The notes beneath the pieces were generated by a model, which was given only the letters and a program-made list of their open reading frames with translations, did not search any database and was not told the DNA's origin. The translations under genes were made by a program, and so were the position numbers. This document shows, piece after piece, positions 1 to 9,393 of a stretch of DNA of 37,660 nt. This stretch comes from UBA7359 sp964523895. GTDB taxonomy: Bacteria > Pseudomonadota > Gammaproteobacteria > Eutrophobiales > Eutrophobiaceae. The DNA is taken from NCBI GenBank assembly GCA_964523895.1, contig CAZGBJ010000023.1, positions 1 to 37,660 of the forward strand. The letters are read 5' to 3'. Each line of letters starts with the position of its first letter. Within the stretch, counting starts at the first letter, position 1.

Positions 1-71
1 CTTCCTCATGCTGTCCTCGATAGTACATTTTATGTATTATCTGGGACAGCCCCAAACTTTTTACATTGAAT
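1..71. other. window edge, no gene seen
   Basis: No coding region was found here. The stretch contains a short GGGACAGCCCC string, but nothing that can be assigned. Confidence 0.4.
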
Positions 72-99
72 AAAAAAAGGAGCCTATGGCTCCTTTTTT
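72..99 (-). terminator. rho-independent terminator of the TRAP gene
   Basis: A-tract, GGAGCC, loop TAT, GGCTCC, T-tract. The stem is a perfect 6 bp, extended by A/T pairing, and runs of A and T flank it on both sides, so it could work in either direction. It lies just past the stop codon (106-108) of the minus-strand TRAP solute-binding gene. Confidence 0.85.
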
Positions 100-105
100 A
101 TGTCA

Positions 106-1209
106 CTACTCCAGCCTCAAACTTTTCTGATATGCCTCTTCGGATAATTTATCCCAGGCTTGATAACGCGTTCGAAAATTTTCATACGCATCATAGACGC
201 GTTTAAATTCAGGACTCGCTGCCGCTTCTTCATCCAGCGTTACTTTTGTTAAACGTCTTAGCTCTTTTAAAACCTCTTCAGGAAATTCAAGAATCTGTAT
301 ATTCTTTTTCGTTTTTAATTCTATTAACGCCGCTTGATTATGGAATTCCATTTGCGCATAAATCCATTCACTGGTTGCTGCCGCAGCAACTTCTACTATT
401 CTTTGTAAATCTTTAGGTAACTGTTGCCACTTGGCATCATTGATCATTAATTCAAACACCGTACCCGGTTCATGCCAACCAGGATAATAATAATATTTAG
501 CCGCACGATTCAAACCGAGCCGCATATCATGAAAAGGCGCTACCCATTCCGTCGCATCAAGCGTACCGCGTTCCAATGCCGTGTAAATTTCACTACCCGC
601 CATTAATACTGGATTACCACCGGCCTTTTTAAACACTTTGCCGCCCAGACCAGGTATGCGCATACGCAAGCCTTTAACATCTTCCAATGAATTTATTTCT
701 TTATTAAACCAACCGCCCATTTGCACACCCGTGTTGCCCATAGGAAACGTTGTTAAATTAAACGGCTTATAAATTTCCTGCCAAATCTTAAGTCCACCAC
801 CATTATACAACCAGGCATTCATGCCTTTGGCCGTCATGCCAAATGGCACCGAAGAAAAAAATTGTGCTTCCGGAACCTTACCTGCCCAGTAATAAGCTGA
901 ACCATGCCCCATCTCAACCGTGCCTTGTGAAACAGCATCAAAAACTTGCAAGGCAGGAACCAATTCACCACCGGCATAAACACGGACATCCAAACGACCA
1001 TTACTCATCTCACGAACATCATCTGCAAATTTAACTGCGCCTTCCTGAAAGATAGGAAAATTAGCTGGCCAAGTAGTCACCATTTTCCAATTAAACTTTT
1101 TAGAAAGATCAGTGCCAGCATCACTACTCTGATTAGATTCAGTACCACTACCACATGCAGTGATAAACACACTGATCAATAAATATAAAAAGATATTTCG
1201 TTTGTTCAT
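106..1209 (-). CDS. TRAP transporter solute-binding lipoprotein, DctP family
   Basis: Predicted extracytoplasmic solute receptor of a tripartite ATP-independent periplasmic (TRAP) transporter, which would capture an organic acid or similar ligand for a DctQ/DctM membrane pair. At 367 aa it has the usual family length. The N-terminus is a lipoprotein signal: a Lys/Arg start, a hydrophobic stretch, then the lipobox I-T-A-C with Cys19, so it is probably membrane-anchored. Family-like features include an N-terminal strand ending in TTWP, the region around residues 180-215 with RMRIPGLGGKVF and GTLDATEW, and several aromatic residues expected in the ligand cleft. It looks closest to the mannitol/chloroaromatic or TakP-like branch. 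No dctQ or dctM gene lies in the window, so it is an orphan here. Its ligand cannot be read from sequence. A strong terminator follows. Confidence 0.85.
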   Translation of the reverse strand: MNKRNIFLYLLISVFITACGSGTESNQSSDAGTDLSKKFNWKMVTTWPANFPIFQEGAVKFADDVREMSNGRLDVRVYAGGELVPALQVFDAVSQGTVEMGHGSAYYWAGKVPEAQFFSSVPFGMTAKGMNAWLYNGGGLKIWQEIYKPFNLTTFPMGNTGVQMGGWFNKEINSLEDVKGLRMRIPGLGGKVFKKAGGNPVLMAGSEIYTALERGTLDATEWVAPFHDMRLGLNRAAKYYYYPGWHEPGTVFELMINDAKWQQLPKDLQRIVEVAAAATSEWIYAQMEFHNQAALIELKTKKNIQILEFPEEVLKELRRLTKVTLDEEAAASPEFKRVYDAYENFRTRYQAWDKLSEEAYQKSLRLE

Positions 1210-1251
1210 AAATAATTACCTTTAATTAACTGCTATATGTCATTTATTACG

Positions 1252-1677
1252 CTACTTTGATTCAAGTTGATCTGAAAACCAATTAACTCTATCAACTACA
1301 TCTTTACCATCGTTTTTATTCCATAACTCCGGGTCTGAATCAAAATCTTCTCTAATATTAATTATTGTATTTCTACAATCATCGTAATTACCTAATTCAT
1401 ATTCAATTTCTATTTTTAATGCTTTGTGTAAAGAGGTCATAAAATTAAAGACATTTAAAGATAGAGCATAATCAACATGTAATTTTGCTTCTGAATATTT
1501 TTCTTCCTTAACTAGTCTACAAGCCTTGCCATATTTTCGACTAGCTCTGAGAGTATTAATATATTTCTTAATTAACAACACAACATATCCATTCTGTAGG
1601 GGTGTTTTAAAAATAGTAATTTTTTCGTGAGGGCGAGGAAGCACCGCGCGGAGAACCGGAATGTATATGTAATACAT
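1252..1677 (-). CDS. hypothetical protein, 5' end probably disrupted
   Basis: Unrecognised ORF of at most 141 aa, with no signal peptide or membrane segment. From about residue 33 onward it is helical and charged (K/E/D-rich), with a segment around KEEKYSEAKLHVDYALSL and ELGNYDDCRNTI that reads like a degenerate tetratricopeptide pair. The first ~30 codons lie in repeat-like DNA (about 1600-1790), and the nominal ATG sits inside a palindrome (1661-1677), so they are unlikely to be native. A GTG or TTG start near 1588-1590 is possible, but no ribosome-binding site is visible. It may be a gene truncated by insertion. It lies 42 bp upstream of the TRAP gene on the same strand. Confidence 0.45.
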   Translation of the reverse strand: MYYIYIPVLRAVLPRPHEKITIFKTPLQNGYVVLLIKKYINTLRASRKYGKACRLVKEEKYSEAKLHVDYALSLNVFNFMTSLHKALKIEIEYELGNYDDCRNTIINIREDFDSDPELWNKNDGKDVVDRVNWFSDQLESK

Positions 1678-1789
1678 GAGGAGATCCTACTCTGTGAGTA
1701 TTCGAGCACGGAGCTGACGACGCTACCATGAATCATTAGTAAGGAACGGCACATTGTATCGCGGAAAAAGTGCATTTTTAAGGCATCCT
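1600..1789. repeat. repeat-like insert with small palindromes
   Basis: The DNA is more GC-rich and palindromic than its flanks. Inverted repeats include ATGTAT/ATACAT (1661-1677) and TACTC/GAGTA (1688-1700). No convincing protein reads through it in any frame. It separates uvrD from the unknown ORF and appears to supply that ORF's nominal N-terminus. No second copy lies in this window, so the repeat status is inferred. Confidence 0.3.
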
Positions 1790-3955
1790 TTAGGTGGGTT
1801 GAAGATTAGCATACTGCGCTACGAGCCACTTGGCCCCCGCACGTTCAAAGTTTACCTGTATCCGCATATGGTTACCGCTACCTTCTAGATTAAGCACTGT
1901 ACCTTCACCAAATTTAGCATGTCTTACGCGTTGTCCTAATGCAAGTTCTCCATCTTCGCCAGAAGGTCTTGTAGAACTACTGCTAAACAAGGCTTCCGTC
2001 ACATTACCACTCAAGCGAATATCATTGAGTAACTCTGATGGTATTTCATCGATAAAACGTGACGGTTGCGGGTAGTAGTCTGATCCGTGTAAACGTCGAT
2101 GTTGTGTGTAGGTTAGTGTCAGTGTCTTTTTCGCACGAGTAATGCCAACATAACAAAGCCGACGTTCTTCTTCTAATTGTATCAAGTCTTCACTACTACG
2201 CTGATGTGGAAATAAACCTTCTTCCATACCGACCAAATAAACGTCGGGGAACTCCAGTCCTTTGGCAGAATGTAATGTCATTAGGTGAACACAGTCTGAG
2301 CTATCACCGGCTTGTGTTTCTCCCGACTCTAGTGCGGCATGAGATAGAAATGCAGACAAGGCATCCATCTCTTCCAGTTCTTCTTCATCACCAATTTCAA
2401 ACTCACCGGATGCCGTTACCAATTCCTCAAGGTTCTCAACTCGCGATAAACCTTTTTCGCCTTTCTCTTTTTTAAAATGTTCGATTAAACCACTCAACTC
2501 TATAACTTGTTCAACATGTTCATTTAATGTGGCTTCAGATTCCGCTTGTTGCATCTTCTGTATTAAATGAATGAAATGTTGTAATGCATTTAACGCCCGC
2601 GCATTCATTAATTTATGTTCAACAATCTGTAATGCCGCTTTCCACAAGGAACAATTGTCCCTTCTTGCAGTAACACGTAACTCTTCAACCGTTCTATTGC
2701 CTATGCCACGCGTCGGTGTATTGATAATTCGTTCAAACGAAGCATCATCTTCAGTAAAGCGAGCAAGGCGAACGTAGGCGAGGGCGTCTTTAATTTCGGC
2801 ACGTTCATAAAAACGCATGCCGCCATAAACACGATAGGGAATACGTGCTTGCATTAACGCTTCTTCAAGTACACGCGACTGGGCACTAACACGATACAAG
2901 ACAGCATAATCAGTAAACGCTTTGCCTTGCTCGGGCGCTGGTTTAATCTGATCAATGACATAACGCGCTTCATCAGTTTCGTTATACGCCATATAAACGC
3001 CGATAGGTTCGCCGTCTTTCCCATCAGTCCAGAGATCTTTGCCTAAACGCGCATTGTTATTTGCAATTAATTTGTTCGCCGCTTTAAGGATGGTTGCCGT
3101 AGACCGATAGTTTTGTTCGAGCTTTAATAATTGTGCATTTTTAAAGTCACGTTCAAATGCTTGCATGTTTTCAACACGGGCTCCGCGCCAACTGTAAATC
3201 GATTGATCATCATCACCGACAGCAAACAAAGTGTTATCTTCACTGGTTAATAATCTTAACCATCCATATTGTAGCGAATTGGTATCCTGAAACTCATCAA
3301 CCAGTACATGTTTGAAGCGATGTTGATAATGTTCGCGGATCGCACCTTGATCACGAAATAATTCGAAAGTTCTTAATAATAATTCGGCAAAATCTACCAA
3401 ACCTGATCGCTCGCAAGCCTCTTGATAGACCTTATATATCTGTACCATTTGTTCCGTTGTCACATCATCGTGTGCATCTATATTTTCTGGTCTTAGACCC
3501 TCGTCTTTACGTGCATTAATAAACCATTGCGCTTCTCTCGGTTTAAAATTTGATTCATCCAGGTTCATGGCACGGATAACGCGACGGACGGTACGGTATT
3601 GATCTTCGCTATCCAGTATTTGAAAACTTTCCGGTAAATTTGCTTCTTGCCAATGCGCACGTAACAAGCGATGAGCAAGACTATGAAAAGTGCCTACCCA
3701 CATACCGCGTGTGGGTTGGTCCAGAAGATGTTCTATTCGAGAGCGCATTTCTGCCGCGGCTTTATTGGTAAAGGTTACCGCCATGATACTGTAAGGACTA
3801 GCCTGACCCGTTTCGATATACCAGGCGATACGATGTACTAATACTCGGGTTTTGCCACTGCCGGCGCCTGCCAGAATCAGTAAATTACCAGCTTCTGCGC
3901 CTACAGCTTCACGTTGGTCTGCATTTAGTGATTCGAGTATGTAGGATATATCCAT
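1790..3955 (-). CDS. uvrD: DNA helicase II (UvrD)
   Basis: Superfamily 1A 3'-5' DNA helicase acting in nucleotide excision repair, methyl-directed mismatch repair and removal of stalled proteins or RecA filaments. All helicase motifs are visible: Walker A GAGSGKT (residues 30-36), TFTNKAAAEM, DEFQDTN, VGDDDQSIYSWRGA, QNYRS, TLHSAKGLEFPDVYLVGMEEGLFPH and LCYVGITRAK. The C-terminus carries the UvrD Tudor-like tail (LGQRVRHAKFGEGTVL...) that contacts RNA polymerase in E. coli. The start was set at the ATG at 3953-3955, giving the classical MDISYILESLN N-terminus and 721 aa. An in-frame ATG six codons upstream (3973) is possible but does not match the family. No clear Shine-Dalgarno sequence was seen. 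It is transcribed divergently from pmbA; no LexA-type CTG-N10-CAG box was found in the shared gap. Confidence 0.97.
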   Translation of the reverse strand: MDISYILESLNADQREAVGAEAGNLLILAGAGSGKTRVLVHRIAWYIETGQASPYSIMAVTFTNKAAAEMRSRIEHLLDQPTRGMWVGTFHSLAHRLLRAHWQEANLPESFQILDSEDQYRTVRRVIRAMNLDESNFKPREAQWFINARKDEGLRPENIDAHDDVTTEQMVQIYKVYQEACERSGLVDFAELLLRTFELFRDQGAIREHYQHRFKHVLVDEFQDTNSLQYGWLRLLTSEDNTLFAVGDDDQSIYSWRGARVENMQAFERDFKNAQLLKLEQNYRSTATILKAANKLIANNNARLGKDLWTDGKDGEPIGVYMAYNETDEARYVIDQIKPAPEQGKAFTDYAVLYRVSAQSRVLEEALMQARIPYRVYGGMRFYERAEIKDALAYVRLARFTEDDASFERIINTPTRGIGNRTVEELRVTARRDNCSLWKAALQIVEHKLMNARALNALQHFIHLIQKMQQAESEATLNEHVEQVIELSGLIEHFKKEKGEKGLSRVENLEELVTASGEFEIGDEEELEEMDALSAFLSHAALESGETQAGDSSDCVHLMTLHSAKGLEFPDVYLVGMEEGLFPHQRSSEDLIQLEEERRLCYVGITRAKKTLTLTYTQHRRLHGSDYYPQPSRFIDEIPSELLNDIRLSGNVTEALFSSSSTRPSGEDGELALGQRVRHAKFGEGTVLNLEGSGNHMRIQVNFERAGAKWLVAQYANLQPT

Positions 3956-4007
3956 GCAGCGGATTGTACGCATAGTTGGCTAGATCTAAAAATGCGGCTC
4001 ATTTCTA

Positions 4008-4026
4008 AACTCATACTTAATGAGTT
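4008..4026. promoter_or_regulatory. inverted repeat between uvrD and pmbA
   Basis: AACTCAT, 5-nt spacer, ATGAGTT: a perfect 7-bp dyad in the 134-bp divergent gap, with another CTCAT just upstream at 3998-4002. It could be an operator for either gene. This is inferred only from position and symmetry. Confidence 0.3.
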
Positions 4027-4089
4027 GATCTAGTTGCTAATTGGCCTGAGTGCTAGAATAGTTAATTTACAGATAAATAATAAATTATA

Positions 4090-5439
4090 ATGGAAGCCGT
4101 GAGCACTACTATATTGACAGATAATCGCGATGAACTGACACGCATTATTGATTCCGTATTAACCCATGCTAGAGAAATGGGGGCCAGCGCTGCGGAGGCC
4201 GACATTGGTACCGGATCTGGTCTGTCTGCCAATGTTCGCAAAGGCGAGATCGATAAACTCGAATATGAACGTGACAAGGGACTTAGTATTACTGTTTATA
4301 TTGATGGCCAAAAAGGTAATTCCAGCACCTCCGATTTTAGTGAGGCCGCAGTTAAAAAATCGGTAGAAGCAGCGATTAGTATAGCTAAATACGCTAGCCG
4401 TGATGAATACGCAGGTTTGGTAGAAGCTGAGCTAATGGCAACGGAATTTCCCGATCTGGATCTATATCACCCCTGGTCACTTTCACCCGAAGCAGCCATT
4501 GATTTGGCAATTGAATGCGAACAGTCTGCCTTTGATTATGATAAACGTATTTCAAATTCTGATGGCTCTGTAGTCAGCACCTATTCCGGCTTAAACCTTT
4601 ATGGCAATACCAATAATTTTATCCATGGCTGGAACTGGTCCAGTCACACCATTGACTGCACCGTCATTGCTGAAGATAGCAATGGAATGCAACGCGATGG
4701 CTGGTATAGCAAAGCTCGCGATTTTAATGATTTACAATCGACCCCTGACATTAGTCAGGAGGCAGCAAGAAGATCCGTTGCCCGACTAGGTTCACGTAAA
4801 TTAAGCACTCGCCAGGCTCCTGTTATTTTTGAAGCGCCGGTTGCTTCCGGTCTTTTCTCAGCACTCATTACTGCAATTTCAGGTGGCAGCTTGTATCGTC
4901 GTGCCAGTTTCTTACTAGATAAAAAAGGAGAACAAATCTTTGCTGATCACATCAACATAAAAGAACAACCCTATATAAAGAAAGCGCTGGGTAGCGCACC
5001 ATTTGATAACGACGGTGTCGCAACTAAAGAACGCGATATAATAAAAGAGGGTGTCCTTCAGGATTACGTATTGAGCGGTTACTCGGCACGTAAACTTGGC
5101 TTACAAACGACGGGCAATGCCGGTGGCGTACACAATCTTGTCATTGAATCCGGAAAGAATACTCTGGACGAATTGATAAAAAATATGGAGTCGGGATTAT
5201 TAATCACAGACATGATTGGTTTTGGTGTCAATCAAATAACCGGTGACTACTCACGTGGCGCTTCCGGATTTTGGGTAGAAAACGGTGAACTGGCATATCC
5301 GGTTGAAGAAATAACCGTTGCCGGAAATTTAATCGATATGTATAAAAATATTATTAGCATTGCAAATGATGTTGATCCGCGCGGCAATGTTTTAACAGGT
5401 TCGGTCATGATGGATACTATGACTATTGCAGGAGAGTAA
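4090..5439 (+). CDS. pmbA: metalloprotease subunit PmbA/TldE
   Basis: TldE/PmbA, the partner of TldD in a heterodimeric metalloprotease that trims unfolded or modified peptides (microcin B17 maturation and CcdA degradation in E. coli). In that complex TldD carries the zinc site and TldE is the non-catalytic subunit. Length (449 aa) and order fit: an N-terminal alpha/beta domain with VRKGEIDKLEYERDKGLSITVYIDGQKGNSSTSD, a middle domain, then the C-terminal LGLQTTGNAGGVHNLVIESG and GASGFWVENGELAYPVEEITVAGNL segments typical of TldE. No HEXXXH motif is present, as expected for this subunit. tldD is not in the window. The ATG has no obvious Shine-Dalgarno sequence. The moxR gene starts 9 bp after the stop, so this is probably the first gene of an operon running to about 10.35 kb. 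Confidence 0.95.
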   Translation: MEAVSTTILTDNRDELTRIIDSVLTHAREMGASAAEADIGTGSGLSANVRKGEIDKLEYERDKGLSITVYIDGQKGNSSTSDFSEAAVKKSVEAAISIAKYASRDEYAGLVEAELMATEFPDLDLYHPWSLSPEAAIDLAIECEQSAFDYDKRISNSDGSVVSTYSGLNLYGNTNNFIHGWNWSSHTIDCTVIAEDSNGMQRDGWYSKARDFNDLQSTPDISQEAARRSVARLGSRKLSTRQAPVIFEAPVASGLFSALITAISGGSLYRRASFLLDKKGEQIFADHINIKEQPYIKKALGSAPFDNDGVATKERDIIKEGVLQDYVLSGYSARKLGLQTTGNAGGVHNLVIESGKNTLDELIKNMESGLLITDMIGFGVNQITGDYSRGASGFWVENGELAYPVEEITVAGNLIDMYKNIISIANDVDPRGNVLTGSVMMDTMTIAGE

Positions 5440-5448
5440 CGATCGATT

Positions 5449-6402
5449 ATGAATATGAAGGAAGCTACAAACTCATCATCACTTGACACTAAAAATATCG
5501 ATAATGCTGTTGATGTTATAGGTAGTATCATACTTGGCAAAGAGAATGCCATCCGGCTCGCACTAGCCTGCTTGATCGCTAAAGGGCATTTGTTGATAGA
5601 AGACACACCGGGCGTTGGAAAAACAACACTGGCACATACTCTGGCTAAAGTACTTGGACTGAATTATCAACGCATTCAATTTACCAGTGACTTACTGCCG
5701 GCAGATATCCTTGGTGTCTCTGTCTATAATCGTGACACTAGCAAATTTGATTTTCATCAAGGCCCGGTTTTTTCAAATATCATTCTTGCCGATGAAATAA
5801 ATCGTGCGACACCAAGGACGCAAAGCGCATTGCTTGAAGCAATGTCTGAATATCAAGTAACTATAGAAGGCGAGACTCGAGACTTACCTCAGCCATTTTT
5901 TGTCATTGCAACACAAAACCCGAACAATCAAATTGGCACTTTCCCATTACCTGAATCGCAACTGGATCGATTTCTGATGCGTATCGAATTAGGTTACCCG
6001 GATAACAATGCTGAACGTGAATTACTAAAAGGCAAAAATCGGAAAGATTTATTGGAGAATATTCAAACTACGTTATCTGTTAGTGAACTCATTCAATTAC
6101 AAAAACAGCTTGAACATATTCATGTTTCTGATGCCTTACTTGATTATATACAAAACCTGCTTGATTTCAGCCGCACTTCTAACAAATACATTAATGGTCT
6201 ATCGCCACGCGCGGGTATTAGCGTGTTAAATGCTGCTAAAGCATGGGCAGTGATAAATGCACATCAACATGTTCTGCCTGAAGATGTGCAAGCTGTTTTG
6301 CCCAGTGTTGTCGGTCACCGCTTGCAGTTCGTCTATGAAATCACTGATGAGAAAGCATTACAACCCGCGCAGCATTTGCTCCAGCACGTGCCTATTCCCT
6401 GA
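5449..6402 (+). CDS. MoxR-family AAA+ ATPase
   Basis: MoxR-type AAA+ ATPases act as chaperones or metal-insertion factors for partner proteins encoded beside them. This 317-aa protein has Walker A TPGVGKTTLA (near residue 55), Walker B ILADEINRATP (near 110), the sensor region VIATQNPNNQIGTFPLPESQLDRFLMRIELGYP and the C-terminal lid with GLSPRAGISVLNAAKAWA. An AGGAG sequence about 12-18 bp upstream supports the start; a second ATG two codons in is equally possible. It sits in the classical MoxR-DUF58-transglutaminase order, where the ATPase is thought to act on the two membrane proteins that follow. No von Willebrand factor A gene is present in this version of the cluster. Confidence 0.93.
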   Translation: MNMKEATNSSSLDTKNIDNAVDVIGSIILGKENAIRLALACLIAKGHLLIEDTPGVGKTTLAHTLAKVLGLNYQRIQFTSDLLPADILGVSVYNRDTSKFDFHQGPVFSNIILADEINRATPRTQSALLEAMSEYQVTIEGETRDLPQPFFVIATQNPNNQIGTFPLPESQLDRFLMRIELGYPDNNAERELLKGKNRKDLLENIQTTLSVSELIQLQKQLEHIHVSDALLDYIQNLLDFSRTSNKYINGLSPRAGISVLNAAKAWAVINAHQHVLPEDVQAVLPSVVGHRLQFVYEITDEKALQPAQHLLQHVPIP

Positions 6403-6404
6403 TA

Positions 6405-7388
6405 ATGGGAACCCAGGTTTTTTTAGAACGACTTCCCGCCGATCCTTCCAACATAATCGGGTTTCAATCAGCACAACTGAAGCGTCATCGCGTTTATATC
6501 TTCCCGACTACTCAAGGCTGGCTGTATGGCATGATGTTAATTGTCATGTTATTAGGTGCTATTAATTACAATAATAGTATGGCATACATGCTTTGTTTTT
6601 TACTTGCCAGTCTCGGACAGGTTTGTATGCTACACACTTATCGAAATCTAAGCGGTTTGATAATTACTTCTTCAAAACCAAAAGCCGTATTTGCTGGTCA
6701 ACAAGCACTATTCCCGATACAACTGGACAATCGTCTGGGACTGGAAAAGTTTTCACTACAAATAGAACAACGCAAAGAAATTAAAAAATTATTTCTTAAA
6801 AGAAAAGAAAGCCAGATAATTTCTATTGGTATTGATGCGGGCAAACAATCAGTCTGTCATTATCCTGTCCAATCTTCTCAACGCGGCATATTAGCAAGCG
6901 AACGTTTGAAAATATCAAGCAATTTTCCGTTAGGACTTTTTATAACCTGGTCTTATTTTGAAACAGAACAGGAGTGTTTAGTTTATCCCGCGCCTCGGGG
7001 CCAGAAGCAATTACCTCCACACACTCTAAACAAAGACGATGCCAATTACGGACTACAATCCGGCACGGATGATTTTATAGGCTTTAGAAAATACCGACCT
7101 GGTGACCCCATCAATTCAATTGCATGGAAAGTATTCGCAAGGGAACAAGGCTTATTGGTGAAACAATTTAGCGGCAAGGGATCACAAACACTGATATTTA
7201 ACTGGGAATCTGTTTTACATATTAACTCCATCGAATCACGACTATCCCAGTTATGTTATTGGATATTGTTAACCGAACAAACATCCCTGTATTACGGACT
7301 GGAAATACCCAGCATCAGCATTGAACCGGGTCATGGCACACATCATAAAGAACTCTGTCTGGAAGCATTAGCACGCTACGGAAATTAA
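6405..7388 (+). CDS. DUF58 domain membrane protein
   Basis: Function unknown in detail; DUF58 proteins are co-encoded with MoxR ATPases and transglutaminase-like membrane proteins across many bacteria. This 327-aa protein has two adjacent transmembrane segments near residues 43-80. Its DUF58 core is marked by GTDDFIGFRKYRPGDPINSIAWKVFAREQGLLVKQF (residues about 223-260, quoted as one family landmark), where the G-D-P...I.W.V.A pattern is conserved. The start codon is two bases after the moxR stop and the next gene begins two bases after its own stop, so translation is probably coupled. The role is inferred from the neighbours: a partner of the MoxR ATPase at the inner membrane. Confidence 0.9.
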   Translation: MGTQVFLERLPADPSNIIGFQSAQLKRHRVYIFPTTQGWLYGMMLIVMLLGAINYNNSMAYMLCFLLASLGQVCMLHTYRNLSGLIITSSKPKAVFAGQQALFPIQLDNRLGLEKFSLQIEQRKEIKKLFLKRKESQIISIGIDAGKQSVCHYPVQSSQRGILASERLKISSNFPLGLFITWSYFETEQECLVYPAPRGQKQLPPHTLNKDDANYGLQSGTDDFIGFRKYRPGDPINSIAWKVFAREQGLLVKQFSGKGSQTLIFNWESVLHINSIESRLSQLCYWILLTEQTSLYYGLEIPSISIEPGHGTHHKELCLEALARYGN

Positions 7389-7390
7389 CA

Positions 7391-9382
7391 ATGGTTAAAC
7401 GTAATTTAAACATTCATCAAATAATGTGGCTAGCACTTGGTGTTGTATTGGCCAGCTTACCACATTGGCATCGCTTGCCCCTCTGGATCCCGATATCACA
7501 TGTCAGTTTATTGGCTGCTCGTATTTATATTCCTTATCAACTACCTGCTTTTTGGTCACAACAAAAAGGCACTATAAATATTATTCGTTTAATCATTATG
7601 TTTACTGGCGTCGCTAGTGTATACGGAAGTTACGGCAGTCTCACAGGGCGTGATGTTGGCGTGGCACTTCTGGTTTTATTAGCCGGATTTAAGATTTTTG
7701 AAAGTAATTCAAAACGAGATTTTTACATTAGTAGCTATCTTGGTTACTTCCTTATTATTACAAATTTTTTCTACACGCAGACTATTCCAACTGCAACTTA
7801 TATGATGTTTGTTATCATTATTATGACGACCGGATTAATTGTGTTTAACGATACTGAACAACAGTTGACACTTTTAAAACGCTTTAAATTATCGACAACA
7901 CTACTAATTCAAGCGATTCCATTATTACTGATTCTGTTTATCCTGTTTCCGCGCGTCAATGGCCCATTATGGGGAATACCCAAAGATGCTTTTGACGGAG
8001 TTACCGGAATTGACGACCAAATGTCACCGGGGACAATCAGTAAGCTTGTTCAATCAAATGATGTCGCTTTTCGTGTTACATTCAAGGATAAGATTCCTGA
8101 ACAATCAAAACTATATTGGCGTGGCCCGATACTTTGGCATACGGACGGTCGCAAATGGACTACGGGCAAAAATAAATCTGATCTTGAGCCTTCTATCGTC
8201 GAATTTGGAGGTGAACCAATACATTATGATGTAACGATTGAGCCAAGTAATAAGAAATGGCTATTTGGTCTGGAGATGGTGTCAAAGCCACCTGATAAAA
8301 CCTATTTTACACATGATTTTCAGTTAAAAACTTACGAAGAAATACGCACGCGGAAGGCTTTTAGCTTAAGTTCTTATAGTACATTCCGTTTAAACAAGGA
8401 AAAGAATTCTAATATAGAACGCGGCTTGATGTTGCCAGGAACCAGTCATCCAAAAACACGTGAACTTGCGTCAAAATTACGTGACGAATTCAAAGAACCG
8501 GCACTAATCATTAAAGCTGCACTTGAATGGTTAAAAGATAAAGATTTTGTATATACATTGGTGCCGCCTTTAATGACGGATGATATGGTCGATGAATTCC
8601 TGTTTAACACTCGCCAGGGCTTTTGCGAACATTATGCCGCCGCATTCACAATTATTATGCGTGCAGCAGGTATCCCGACACGTATCATTACAGGTTATCA
8701 AGGGGGTGAGATTAATCCTGTTGGCAATTATTTAATTGTTAGGCAACATGATGCTCATGCCTGGACTGAGGTGTGGCTTGAGAATAAGGGTTGGCTTCGT
8801 ATTGATCCAACGGCAATTGTCTCTCCCATTAGAGTCAGCGAGGGCATTAATGATGCTTTGCCCGAGGCAATTATTAATATTCCATTGGGGCTGGAAAACA
8901 GTGAAACAGCATTACGTCTTTGGCAAGAGTTACGTAATACCGCTGATATGATCAACTACAAATGGGCCCAATGGGTATTAGGTTATAGCCCCGAACAACA
9001 AAAGCGTTTCCTGCAACATTTAGGTTTTAATTCAATAGACTGGAAAAACTTAACATTTTCCCTATTTGTTTTTCTTGGCATTATTGTTGCTGCTATTGCG
9101 ATATATATTTTCAGAAAAACACCGGAAACAATTGAGCCAGCAAGAAAATATTATGATATCTTCTGTAAGAAAATGGCTGCCGTGGGTTTGGCAAGAAGAT
9201 CTTATGAAGGCCCTGTTGATTTTGCCCAACGTATTTTAACAACAAGGCAAGATCTTGAAAGTGATACACAAAATATAACAAATTTATACGTGCTTATTCG
9301 TTACTGTTCCGATGACAACAAGTTATTACAATTAAAGGCGGCCATTAAATCATTCACACCAGCCAAAATAATCTCGAATTAG
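7391..9382 (+). CDS. tgpA: TgpA-type transglutaminase-like membrane protein (DUF3488/DUF4129)
   Basis: Inner-membrane protein with a periplasmic transglutaminase-like domain, comparable with P. aeruginosa TgpA. Hydrophobic segments fill roughly residues 10-200 (DUF3488 region). The transglutaminase fold follows with a complete catalytic triad: Cys412 in QGFCEHYAAAF, His456 in DAHAWTEV and Asp472 in RIDPTA. A further transmembrane helix lies near residues 560-580, followed by a cytoplasmic DUF4129-like tail containing GPVDFAQRI. The length of 663 aa is typical. The family is known for its Cys-His-Asp architecture and its association with MoxR and DUF58; substrates are poorly defined, though cell-envelope peptides or peptidoglycan partners have been suggested. 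The start lies two bases after the DUF58 stop. Confidence 0.92.
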   Translation: MVKRNLNIHQIMWLALGVVLASLPHWHRLPLWIPISHVSLLAARIYIPYQLPAFWSQQKGTINIIRLIIMFTGVASVYGSYGSLTGRDVGVALLVLLAGFKIFESNSKRDFYISSYLGYFLIITNFFYTQTIPTATYMMFVIIIMTTGLIVFNDTEQQLTLLKRFKLSTTLLIQAIPLLLILFILFPRVNGPLWGIPKDAFDGVTGIDDQMSPGTISKLVQSNDVAFRVTFKDKIPEQSKLYWRGPILWHTDGRKWTTGKNKSDLEPSIVEFGGEPIHYDVTIEPSNKKWLFGLEMVSKPPDKTYFTHDFQLKTYEEIRTRKAFSLSSYSTFRLNKEKNSNIERGLMLPGTSHPKTRELASKLRDEFKEPALIIKAALEWLKDKDFVYTLVPPLMTDDMVDEFLFNTRQGFCEHYAAAFTIIMRAAGIPTRIITGYQGGEINPVGNYLIVRQHDAHAWTEVWLENKGWLRIDPTAIVSPIRVSEGINDALPEAIINIPLGLENSETALRLWQELRNTADMINYKWAQWVLGYSPEQQKRFLQHLGFNSIDWKNLTFSLFVFLGIIVAAIAIYIFRKTPETIEPARKYYDIFCKKMAAVGLARRSYEGPVDFAQRILTTRQDLESDTQNITNLYVLIRYCSDDNKLLQLKAAIKSFTPAKIISN

Positions 9383-9393
9383 AAGAAGAGACA

